NCBI RefSeq assembly: GCF_018375725.1 | Contig: NZ_JAHACR010000124.1 | Span: forward strand, 1-11,225 | Length of the DNA: 11,225 nucleotides | Source: Burkholderia sp. | Lineage (GTDB): Bacteria; Pseudomonadota; Gammaproteobacteria; Burkholderiales; Burkholderiaceae | Direction: 5' to 3' | In this document: positions 1 through 5,759 of the stretch, in pieces | How positions within the stretch are numbered: the first letter of the stretch is position 1 | Layout of the letters: the number at the start of each line of letters is the position of its first letter | Program-made: the position numbers and the translations under genes | Notes under the pieces: model-generated | Told to the model about the DNA's origin: nothing | What the model saw: the letters and a program-made list of their open reading frames with translations, nothing else | Database searches by the model: none

Positions 1-1767
1 CTGCGTCACGTAGTCCTGCGCGTACTGCGTGCCGATCGACGCGAGGATCCGGATCGAGACGAGGTTCTTCGAGCGTTGCAGCGCGGTGCGCATCGACATC
101 GGACCGTCAGGCTGATCGTCGTCCTTCGGCTCCCACGCGCTGCCGCCCGGCACGCTCGGCGGGAAATACAGCGGCGCATCGTTGATGATCGTCGCCGGCC
201 CGAGACCCTTGTCGAGCGACGCCGAGTAGATGAACGGCTTGAAGCTCGAGCCCGGCTGGCGCCATGCCTGCGTCACGTGGTTGAACTTGCTCTTGTTGAA
301 GTCGAAGCCGCCGACGAGCGAGCGGATCGCGCCGTCCTGCGGCGCGATCGCGACCAGCGCGCCCTCGACCTGCGGCAACTGCACGACCTGCCAGCCGCTC
401 TTCGCGTCGTTCATCACGCGCACGATCGAGCCGGGCCTGATGCGCAGCGCATCGGATGCCCGCGGGCTCAGCGCGGCAGCGACAAAGCGCAGGCCGCCCG
501 GGCCGATCGTCGTTGTCGCCCCGCCGACGAACTGCACCTGCACGGCGTTCGGCGCCGCCGACAGCACGACCGCCGATTGCAGGTCGCCGTTGTCCGGATG
601 ATCGGCGAGCGCGTCGTCGATCGCCTCGTCACGGTCGTCGCCGGCAGCCGGCAGCGCGACGGAACCTTCCGGACCGCGATAGCCGTGACGGCGCTCGTAG
701 TCGAGAATGCCGCGGCGCACCGCCTGGTATGCCGCTTCCTGATCGGCCGCGCTGATCGTCGTCGTGACGGTCAGGCCGCGCGTGTACGTCTCGTCCTTGT
801 ACTGCGCGTACATCATCTGCCGCACCATTTCCGCGACATACTCGCCATGCACCGCATACTGGTTGCCCGGCGTGCGCACGTGGATCTCTTCCCTGATCGC
901 CTGCTCGTACTGCGGCTGCGTGATGTAGCCGATCTCGAGCATCCGCTTCAGGATGTACTCCTGACGCATTTTCGCGCGCTTCGGATTGACGACCGGGTTG
1001 TACGCCGACGGCGCCTTCGGCAGGCCGGCGAGCATCGCCGCCTCGGCAAGCGTGATGTCCTTGAGATCCTTGCCGAAATACACCCGCGCGGCCGCGGCAA
1101 AGCCGTAGGAACGCTGGCCGAGGTAGATCTGGTTCATGTACAGCTCGAGAATCTGATCCTTCGTCAGCGCCTTCTCGATCTTGTACGCGAGCAGCATTTC
1201 ATAGATCTTGCGCGTGTAGGTCTTCTCGCTCGACAGGAAGAAGTTGCGCGCGACCTGCATCGTGATCGTGCTCGCGCCCTGGCGCGCGCCGCCGTGCATC
1301 AGGTCCGCGACGCCCGCGCGCATGATGCCGAGGAAGTCGACGCCGCCATGCTCGTAGAAGCGGTAGTCCTCGATCGCGAGCACCGCCTTCTTCATCACGT
1401 CGGGAATCTCCTGGAAACGCACGAGGCTGCGGCGCTCCTCGCCGAATTCGCCGAGCAGGACGCGGTCGGACGAGAAGACGCGCAACGGCACCTTCGGCTG
1501 GTAGTTCGTCAGCGCATCGAGCGACGGCAATTGCGGCGCCATGACGACGAGCGCATAGCCGACGATCAGCGCGCCGACAATCGCCAGCGTGACGAACAGG
1601 CCGACGAACCACAGCGCGACGCGCGAGCCGAACGAGCGGCGGCCACTGTCGCGCGGCGCGTCGCGATCGTCATCGTCGTGGTAATAAGCGCCGGAAGGCG
1701 AACGGCGCAACGTGTAGTGAGGTTCGTTCGTGGCGCGCGGAGAAGACGGTCGTTTGATAATTGGCAT
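1..1767 (-). CDS. mrcA: Penicillin-binding protein 1A, bifunctional transglycosylase/transpeptidase (C-terminus cut by window edge)
   Basis: Class A PBP: polymerises glycan strands from lipid II and cross-links peptides on the periplasmic face of the inner membrane. The first 589 residues are present and the frame stays open to the window edge; the family is usually about 800 residues, so roughly a quarter is missing. Seen: a basic/acidic cytoplasmic N-terminus (about 1-48) with an Asp run at 31-34, one membrane anchor (about 50-76), then the GT51 domain with EDYRFYEHGGVD (132-143, catalytic Glu133), GASTITMQVARN (164-175), RKIYE (186-190) and ILELYMNQIYLG (206-217). An OB-like insertion follows, then the transpeptidase domain with SSFK (507-510, nucleophile Ser507) and SKN (566-568). 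The KTG box lies outside. The start MPIIKRP was chosen because it gives the expected short N-terminus before the anchor; no strong Shine-Dalgarno is visible. Identity is secure; the exact start is less so. Confidence 0.95.
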   Translation of the reverse strand, partial: MPIIKRPSSPRATNEPHYTLRRSPSGAYYHDDDDRDAPRDSGRRSFGSRVALWFVGLFVTLAIVGALIVGYALVVMAPQLPSLDALTNYQPKVPLRVFSSDRVLLGEFGEERRSLVRFQEIPDVMKKAVLAIEDYRFYEHGGVDFLGIMRAGVADLMHGGARQGASTITMQVARNFFLSSEKTYTRKIYEMLLAYKIEKALTKDQILELYMNQIYLGQRSYGFAAAARVYFGKDLKDITLAEAAMLAGLPKAPSAYNPVVNPKRAKMRQEYILKRMLEIGYITQPQYEQAIREEIHVRTPGNQYAVHGEYVAEMVRQMMYAQYKDETYTRGLTVTTTISAADQEAAYQAVRRGILDYERRHGYRGPEGSVALPAAGDDRDEAIDDALADHPDNGDLQSAVVLSAAPNAVQVQFVGGATTTIGPGGLRFVAAALSPRASDALRIRPGSIVRVMNDAKSGWQVVQLPQVEGALVAIAPQDGAIRSLVGGFDFNKSKFNHVTQAWRQPGSSFKPFIYSASLDKGLGPATIINDAPLYFPPSVPGGSAWEPKDDDQPDGPMSMRTALQRSKNLVSIRILASIGTQYAQDYVTQ

Positions 1768-1895
1768 GTCGGAATGGCGGGCGCGCGCAGCGTCGTCGAA
1801 CGCGCACGCACGGATGAATCGAGAGAGGTGCGTCGGAGCGTATCACGTCGACAGATCCCGCCTCGCGAGGATCCGTTCCCGCGACGTGACAGCGC

Positions 1896-1945
1896 ATTTT
1901 AATGAAATCAATCGATTAGCTTCGCGATTTTTTGTAAAAATTCCC
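1896..1945 (-). promoter_or_regulatory. Probable mrcA promoter region (AT-rich pocket)
   Basis: This is the only AT-rich stretch upstream of mrcA in otherwise very GC-rich DNA. On the minus strand it contains TTTACA (1938-1933) as a -35-like hexamer, with TAATCG only 14 bases further on, so no well-spaced sigma70 pair can be fixed. The call rests on base composition and position alone. Confidence 0.3.
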
Positions 1946-2102
1946 GCATCCGCCGTCGCCGCACGGCGCTTTTTCCGGCACGCGCCGGCCTATCATGAAC
2001 ACGGAGCGCCCGCATGCGCGACGCCGAACCTTTCACCCATGAAAGCGCCGGCCGCGCCGCGCGGCCGTGCGGCGATATGTCCGCCCTACTTGATATCGCA
2101 CG

Positions 2103-2138
2103 TTTAAGCCGTATTTAAGCGAACCGGTGGTCTAATAT
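2103..2138 (+). promoter_or_regulatory. Candidate pspA promoter with PmrA/QseB-type direct-repeat box
   Basis: TTTAAG occurs at 2103-2108 and again at 2114-2119 with exactly five bases between, an 11-base period. This fits the published box of the OmpR-family regulators PmrA/BasR and QseB (YTTAAK-N5-YTTAAK), read in the direction of pspA. A -10-like TAATAT lies at 2133-2138, 13 bases after the second half-site, and no good -35 is present. This geometry is typical of response-regulator-activated promoters. The regulator is not encoded here, and the assignment is by motif only. Confidence 0.45.
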
Positions 2139-2208
2139 CCGGCCGCGCTGGCGAACCTGAATACGTCGCCACGCGCCATGCCGCGGCAACGCGGCACCTT
2201 TCATACAC

Positions 2209-2214
2209 GGAGGA
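2209..2214 (+). promoter_or_regulatory. Ribosome binding site of pspA
   Basis: GGAGGA ends four bases before the ATG at 2219. This is a strong Shine-Dalgarno and fixes the start of the PspA-family gene. Confidence 0.8.
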
Positions 2215-2218
2215 TTTC

Positions 2219-2899
2219 ATGTCGCTTTTCGACTCTATTTCGCGCACGCTCAAAGGCCTGCTGAACGACGCGGCCGACTCGGTGCAGGATCCGTCGCGCG
2301 ATGCACGCCAGATCGTGCGGGAGCTCGACGACAGCATCGGCCGCGCCGAGAACTCGCTGATCGAGATCCAGGCGCAGGTCGCGACCCAGCGCAGCAAGCG
2401 CGACGCCGCCGACGACAAGGCGAAGAAATACGAGGACGGCGCGAAGCGCGCGCTGCAGGCCGGCGACGAAGCCCTTGCACGCGAGGCGCTCGCGGCCCAG
2501 GCGAACGTGGAAGCCGAACGCAACGCACTCGCCGCGGAACTCGCGACCCTCGAGCCGTCCGTCGAAAAACTGAAGGGGCAGATCGCCGACATGCGGCAGC
2601 GCCGCAACGACCTGAACGCCCGTTCGAACATCCTGCAGGCGAAGCAGGAAATCGCGCAGGCGAAGGACGTGGCAGCATCCGCGCTCGGCGGCATCGGCGG
2701 CAAGAACCTGTCGGAAGACTTCCAGAAGCTCGAGGACAAGGTCGCGCTGCAGAACGCGCGCTCGGATGCCCGCCTCGATTCGGCGGATACGTCGAGCGGC
2801 AAGGCGCTCGAGGACAAGCTCGCCGCGCTGAACAAGGGTCCGTCGGTCGAGGATCGTCTCGCCGCGCTGAAGAAGCAGCTCGATACGCCCGCGCAGTAA
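2219..2899 (+). CDS. PspA/IM30 (Vipp1) family coiled-coil protein
   Basis: This 226-residue protein is almost entirely helical, with charged heptad-like sequence from about residue 30 to 150, as expected for the PspA/IM30 family of ESCRT-III-like membrane-binding proteins. The N-terminal stretch MSLFDSISRTLKGLLNDAAD is an amphipathic helix of the kind that binds lipid, and DPSRDARQIVRELDDSI (24-40) matches the start of the family hairpin. A low-complexity linker (about 175-205) precedes a short C-terminal helix (about 208-222). The family role is protection or remodelling of the inner membrane under envelope stress. It looks like a stand-alone or YjfJ-like member: no PspF-type activator, pspB or pspC is near. 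It is followed 70 bases later by a membrane TPR-like gene, probably co-transcribed, and a PmrA-like box lies upstream. Family is confident; physiological role is inferred. Confidence 0.88.
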   Translation: MSLFDSISRTLKGLLNDAADSVQDPSRDARQIVRELDDSIGRAENSLIEIQAQVATQRSKRDAADDKAKKYEDGAKRALQAGDEALAREALAAQANVEAERNALAAELATLEPSVEKLKGQIADMRQRRNDLNARSNILQAKQEIAQAKDVAASALGGIGGKNLSEDFQKLEDKVALQNARSDARLDSADTSSGKALEDKLAALNKGPSVEDRLAALKKQLDTPAQ

Positions 2900-2953
2900 T
2901 ACGCACCCGCGCCGCCGCACCGCGCTCGCGCGGAGGCGGCGCAAACCGATCGC

Positions 2954-2960
2954 AAGGAGA
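2954..2960 (+). promoter_or_regulatory. Ribosome binding site that selects a GTG start
   Basis: AAGGAGA ends nine bases before the GTG at 2970 but 24 bases before the ATG at 2985. It therefore favours the GTG, which adds five residues (MPGSI) to the signal peptide. An ATG at 2966 is closer but opens a different frame with implausible, Arg-rich protein. Confidence 0.6.
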
Positions 2961-2969
2961 CGGGCATGC

Positions 2970-4154
2970 GTGCCCGGTTCGATCATGAAGAAACATCTCG
3001 CCGCACTCGGTTGCTCGCTGCTGATGCTGTCGTCGGCCGCATTCGCGGTGCCGTCGCTGCAACAGATCGAACAGTCGATCGCACAGCGCGACTGGCAGCG
3101 TGCGGACACGCAGCTCTCGCAAGTCGTCGACGCGTATCCGAACAACGCGCATGCGCGTTACCTGTATGCGCAGGTGCTCGACCGCGAAGGCCGCGCCTCC
3201 GACGCCCTCGCGCAATTGCAGCGCGCGAAGTCGCTCGACCCGCAATTGCGGTTTGCCGACGCGTCCCGCTTTGCGCAGACGGAAGCCCGCATCCGTGCCG
3301 ACGCGAGCCGCATGAGCAGCACGCAGCCGGGCATGTCATCCGGCATGGCCACACAGTCGACGCTCGCGCCGGGCATGGCGCCCGCCGTCAAGCACGGCCC
3401 GTCGATCGGGATGTGGATCGGCATCGGTCTGCTCATCGCCGCGATCGCGCTCGTGCTGCGCTGGACCCTGCGTCGCGCGCGCTCGACCGACGACCAGCGC
3501 GCGGACGACGAACGCCGCATGCAGCTCAAGCGCGCAACCGATGTGCTCAACGACGTCCGCCCGCTGAAACTCGACGCGCGGCTGTCGACGGCGCCCGGCG
3601 CCGCTGCGCTGACCGGCGAGATCGAGACGGTCGAGGCGCAGGCGCGCGAGCTTGTCGAAGCGCTGTCGAACGCCAAGAACCCGGTGCCGCCGTACCGCAT
3701 CGACGAACTCGAGCAACAGTTCGCCAGCGTGAAGGCGCGCGTCGAAGGCCGCCCCGATCCGGTGGCGCCTCCCGCCGCACCCGCTACGCCGGCGGCCGGC
3801 AGCGGCTCGGTCTACGCGCAGGAGGCCGATCGTCTGACCGGCGCGCAAGGTCAGCCCTACCCGCCGCCTTATCCGCCGCAGCAACAGCCGCCGGTCGTGA
3901 TCCAGCAAGGTGGCGGCGGCATCGGCAGCGGGATGGGCGGGCTGCTGACCGGCGTACTGCTTGGCCAGGCGATGTCGGGCGGACATGACCGCGTGGTTGA
4001 GCGCGACGTCATCGTCGATGACGAACGCCGCCGGCGCGACGGCGATCCGGGCGTCGACCTCGGGCACGGCGACGGCACGAACTGGGACAGCGGCAACGAC
4101 GGCGGCGTCGATCTCGGTGGCGGCGACGACAACGGCGACTGGTCCAACACCTGA
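2970..4154 (+). CDS. Secreted single-pass membrane protein with TPR-like N-terminus and Gly/Asp-rich tail
   Basis: 394 residues from GTG (389 from the ATG at 2985). Seen in order: a signal peptide (about 1-26, KKHLAALGCSLLMLSSAAFA); a TPR-like helical pair (about 29-95) with the NNAHARYLYAQVLDREGRASDALAQL pattern split over 58-83; a Met/Ser/Gly-rich linker (112-140); a transmembrane helix (about 146-164) followed by RWTLRRARS. Then come a charged helical region (175-260), a Pro-rich stretch (263-309 with PYPPPYPPQQQPP), a glycine-zipper-like segment (314-338) and an Asp/Gly tail with GVDLG repeated at 361-365 and 379-383. If the signal peptide is cleaved, the positive-inside rule puts the TPR part in the periplasm and the long tail in the cytoplasm, where PspA acts. 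I recognise no named family beyond TPR-like; similar genes are usually annotated as tetratricopeptide proteins. Function unknown; it is likely in one operon with pspA. Confidence 0.82.
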   Translation: MPGSIMKKHLAALGCSLLMLSSAAFAVPSLQQIEQSIAQRDWQRADTQLSQVVDAYPNNAHARYLYAQVLDREGRASDALAQLQRAKSLDPQLRFADASRFAQTEARIRADASRMSSTQPGMSSGMATQSTLAPGMAPAVKHGPSIGMWIGIGLLIAAIALVLRWTLRRARSTDDQRADDERRMQLKRATDVLNDVRPLKLDARLSTAPGAAALTGEIETVEAQARELVEALSNAKNPVPPYRIDELEQQFASVKARVEGRPDPVAPPAAPATPAAGSGSVYAQEADRLTGAQGQPYPPPYPPQQQPPVVIQQGGGGIGSGMGGLLTGVLLGQAMSGGHDRVVERDVIVDDERRRRDGDPGVDLGHGDGTNWDSGNDGGVDLGGGDDNGDWSNT

Positions 4155-4163
4155 CCTTTCCCG

Positions 4164-4200
4164 TTCAGGGCTTCCGCGGACGTCGCTTCAAAGCCCTGAA
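4164..4200 (+). terminator. Hairpin after the pspA-TPR pair, no U-tract
   Basis: TTCAGGGCTT (4164-4173) and AAGCCCTGAA (4191-4200) form a perfect 10-bp stem with a 17-base loop, nine bases past the stop codon. The following bases are GC-rich with no T run, so this is either a weak or assisted terminator or an mRNA 3'-end stabiliser. Confidence 0.45.
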
Positions 4201-4246
4201 CGCCCGCTCGCGCGCTCAGGATGCGCGAGCCGCGCATCGCGCCGAT

Positions 4247-4298
4247 TTGTTAAGCATTTCAAGATGACCTATCGGCATCGGGGCACGTTCGCTATCAT
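4247..4298 (+). promoter_or_regulatory. Possible mscL promoter region
   Basis: This is the only locally AT-richer stretch between the upstream hairpin and mscL. TTGTTA (4247-4252) is spaced 17 bases from TATCGG (4270-4275), and a separate -10-like TATCAT lies at 4293-4298 without a good -35. Neither is strong; the position is plausible but the exact element is uncertain. Confidence 0.25.
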
Positions 4299-4384
4299 GC
4301 GGCAATCGGCGTGCCACCGGCCCTGAATTCGATCGATGCGTCGCGGCACGCTTCCCCTTGCCCCCAAACAGGAGAAAGCCGCTC

Positions 4385-4816
4385 ATGAGCATAATCAAGG
4401 AATTCAAGGAGTTCGCCGTCAAGGGCAACGTGATGGATCTCGCCGTCGGCGTGATCATCGGCGGCGCATTTTCGAAGATCGTCGATTCGGTCGTGAAGGA
4501 TTTGATCATGCCGGTCATCGGCGTGCTGACGGGCGGCCTGGATTTCTCGAACAAGTTCGTGCTGCTCGGCGCGATCCCGCCGTCCTACAAGGGTAATCCC
4601 GATTCGTTCAAGGACCTGCAGGCAGCCGGCGTGGCCGTGTTTGGATACGGCTCGTTCATCACCGTGCTGATCAACTTCATCATCCTTGCGTTCATCATCT
4701 TCATGATGGTGAAGTTCATCAACAAGCTGCGCAAGCCCGAAGAGGCCGCACCACCCGCCACGCCGGAAGACACCGTGCTGCTGCGCGAGATCCGCGACGC
4801 CCTCAAGCAACGCTGA
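4385..4816 (+). CDS. mscL: Large-conductance mechanosensitive channel MscL
   Basis: 143 residues, the normal size. MscL opens a wide pore in the inner membrane when tension rises after hypo-osmotic shock and releases solutes. Seen: N-terminal amphipathic helix MSIIKEFKEFAVKGNVMDLA, TM1 (about 16-45) with the gate-region glycines and GVIIGGAFSKIV, a periplasmic loop (about 46-83), TM2 (about 84-110, FITVLINFIILAFIIFMMVKFIN) and the conserved cytoplasmic C-terminal helix ending in TVLLREIRDALKQR. The start at 4385 is set by AGGAGA at 4370-4375, nine bases upstream; an in-frame ATG 27 bases upstream (4358) would add an unlikely Pro/Arg leader. A strong terminator follows. It lies 230 bases beyond the TPR gene and is probably a separate unit, though both deal with membrane stress. 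Confidence 0.97.
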   Translation: MSIIKEFKEFAVKGNVMDLAVGVIIGGAFSKIVDSVVKDLIMPVIGVLTGGLDFSNKFVLLGAIPPSYKGNPDSFKDLQAAGVAVFGYGSFITVLINFIILAFIIFMMVKFINKLRKPEEAAPPATPEDTVLLREIRDALKQR

Positions 4817-4836
4817 GCACACCTCGCCTCATGCCG

Positions 4837-4861
4837 AGCCCGCCGCCGTGCGGGCTTTTTT
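4837..4861 (+). terminator. Intrinsic terminator of mscL
   Basis: AGCCCGC (4837-4843), a six-base loop, and GCGGGCT (4850-4856) make a 7-bp GC-rich stem followed by an uninterrupted T run (4856-4861). It lies 20 bases after the mscL stop. Confidence 0.85.
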
Positions 4862-4913
4862 GTGCCCGTCAGGCGTGTGAGCGTGACTGCGTGTTTGCCC
4901 GCATGCATTTTTT

Positions 4914-4937
4914 GTGGCGCGCGAACGCACGCGCCAC
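4914..4937. repeat. Small inverted repeat downstream of mscL
   Basis: GTGGCGCG (4914-4921) and CGCGCCAC (4930-4937) form a perfect 8-bp stem with an eight-base loop. It is preceded, not followed, by a T run on the plus strand, so it does not have terminator polarity on either strand. Function unknown. Confidence 0.4.
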
Positions 4938-5059
4938 GCGAGCGGGTCTATCATGGAGACTAAACGACAGTACAGGCGCCAGGCGCTGGCTGTGTCGATC
5001 GTGGCGTGCGGTTCGACGAAGGCATCGGTCGTCGCACCGCGAGAGCGGTTGTTTTCGTG

Positions 5060-5068
5060 TGCTATAAC
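5060..5068 (+). promoter_or_regulatory. Extended -10 promoter for the 163-residue unknown gene
   Basis: TG-C-TATAAC matches an extended -10 element (TGnTATAAT with one mismatch), 37 bases upstream of the favoured start codon. No recognisable -35 is present, which is usual for extended -10 promoters. Confidence 0.5.
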
Positions 5069-5105
5069 GAATCGACATGCGGCGTGCATAGCCGGGAGTG
5101 GTCGC

Positions 5106-5597
5106 ATGAAGATGCCGCATTTCTTGCAATGGTTTTTGAGGCGAGTGTTTATGTCCTTCCCGAAAAAACGCCGACGCGCGCAGCAGGATGGCCAGGAATC
5201 CTTTCTCGCGGTATTGCGCCACTCGAAGCCGTTCGCCCAGCTGGACACCAAGATCGCCCGCGCCCGCGCACAGGACGAACCGGTGCTGTATGCGCATGTG
5301 CTTCCCGGGCTGGACGTGCTCTTGTGCAGCGTCCGCGGTGCGCAGCCGCCCTATCCGGCGATCGCCGAATTGCGAAAACGCTGCATCGAATCGATCGCGA
5401 ATGCGCTTGAGCAGCCGCTCGACGGCCTCGAGAACGGCGGTTACTGGTACGAGTCGAACGGCTTCGGCTTCCTCGTATTCGCCAGCCGCGCGCGCGCGCG
5501 CATCCTGCCCGAATTTGGTGCCGGCGCAAAAGCGAGCCTGCGCAGCGGGCTCGGGCGACAGAACGCCGGCGACACCACGCCCCGCTCGCTGGGCTGA
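5106..5597 (+). CDS. Conserved-looking protein of unknown function
   Basis: 163 residues from the ATG at 5106, chosen because GGGAG (5094-5098) sits seven bases upstream and an extended -10 lies before it. The frame is open back to 4914, but those upstream codons precede the promoter. A shorter start at 5151 (MSFPKKRRR) is possible. Seen: an amphipathic, basic N-terminus (1-24, FLQWFLRRVF then KKRRR); a mixed alpha/beta body with DEPVLYAHVLPGLDVLLCSVRG (57-78), an Arg/Lys-rich helix (84-102) and GGYWYESNGFGFLVFASRARARILPEF (111-137); then a disordered tail. There is no signal peptide or clear transmembrane segment. I do not recognise the family. The regular hydrophobic pattern in the body and the flanking promoter and hairpin argue that it is a real gene, transcribed alone. 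Confidence 0.72.
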   Translation: MKMPHFLQWFLRRVFMSFPKKRRRAQQDGQESFLAVLRHSKPFAQLDTKIARARAQDEPVLYAHVLPGLDVLLCSVRGAQPPYPAIAELRKRCIESIANALEQPLDGLENGGYWYESNGFGFLVFASRARARILPEFGAGAKASLRSGLGRQNAGDTTPRSLG

Positions 5598-5615
5598 CTC
5601 GACACCGATCACGAT

Positions 5616-5641
5616 GGGCCGCTTCCGAGCGGCCCGTCTTT
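5616..5641 (+). terminator. Hairpin terminator after the unknown gene
   Basis: GGGCCGC (5616-5622), loop TTCCGA, GCGGCCC (5629-5635), then GTCTTTC. A 7-bp GC stem with an imperfect U-tract on the plus strand, 18 bases after the stop. It has no T run on the minus strand, so it is assigned to the rightward gene. Confidence 0.65.
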
Positions 5642-5759
5642 CATGGGCGCACAAGCCACGTCGCATGCCCGGATCGCCATCGGTGCCCACCATGCACGTG
5701 TACGCGGCATCGGGCCGGCGGCAAGCGCACGCGCCGCCGATCAACGCCGTTCTCTTTCC

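Larger units (their letters stand above)
1768..2218. other. Divergent intergenic region between mrcA and pspA
   Basis: This 451-base gap has no ORF I can support as a gene; the frames open through it are GC-driven. It holds an AT-rich pocket (about 1896-1945) that probably carries the leftward mrcA promoter. Within that pocket is an imperfect dyad, GAA-N3-AATCGATT-N3-TTC (1904-1923). On the pspA side it holds the direct repeat and -10-like hexamer described separately. Between 1945 and 2100 I see nothing specific. Confidence 0.6.

Noticed and set aside
76..1902. A 608-residue open frame on the plus strand
   Set aside because: It is antisense to mrcA, whose motifs are unambiguous. The translation is Arg/His/Ala-rich without domains, the usual antisense shadow in GC-rich DNA.
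1904..1923. GAA-N3-AATCGATT-N3-TTC dyad as a specific operator for mrcA
   Set aside because: The dyad is interrupted and matches no operator I know; it was kept only as part of the intergenic description.
2104..3245. Several long minus-strand open frames over pspA
   Set aside because: Their Ser/Ala or Arg-rich translations are shadows of the coiled-coil codons of pspA; the plus-strand gene has a strong ribosome binding site.
2966..3988. A 340-residue frame starting at ATG 2966 close to the Shine-Dalgarno
   Set aside because: The product is Arg/Ala-rich and has no signal peptide or fold, whereas the +1 frame encodes a secreted protein with clear segments.
4249..4263. GTTAAG followed by TTCAAG before mscL as a second PmrA-like box
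   Set aside because: The half-sites are offset by nine bases instead of 11 and the second one has a mismatch, so it does not fit the box.
4914..5105. The upstream extension (64 codons) of the unknown 163-residue gene
   Set aside because: The extended -10 promoter lies inside this stretch, and a Shine-Dalgarno sits just before the ATG at 5106, so the extension is unlikely to be translated.
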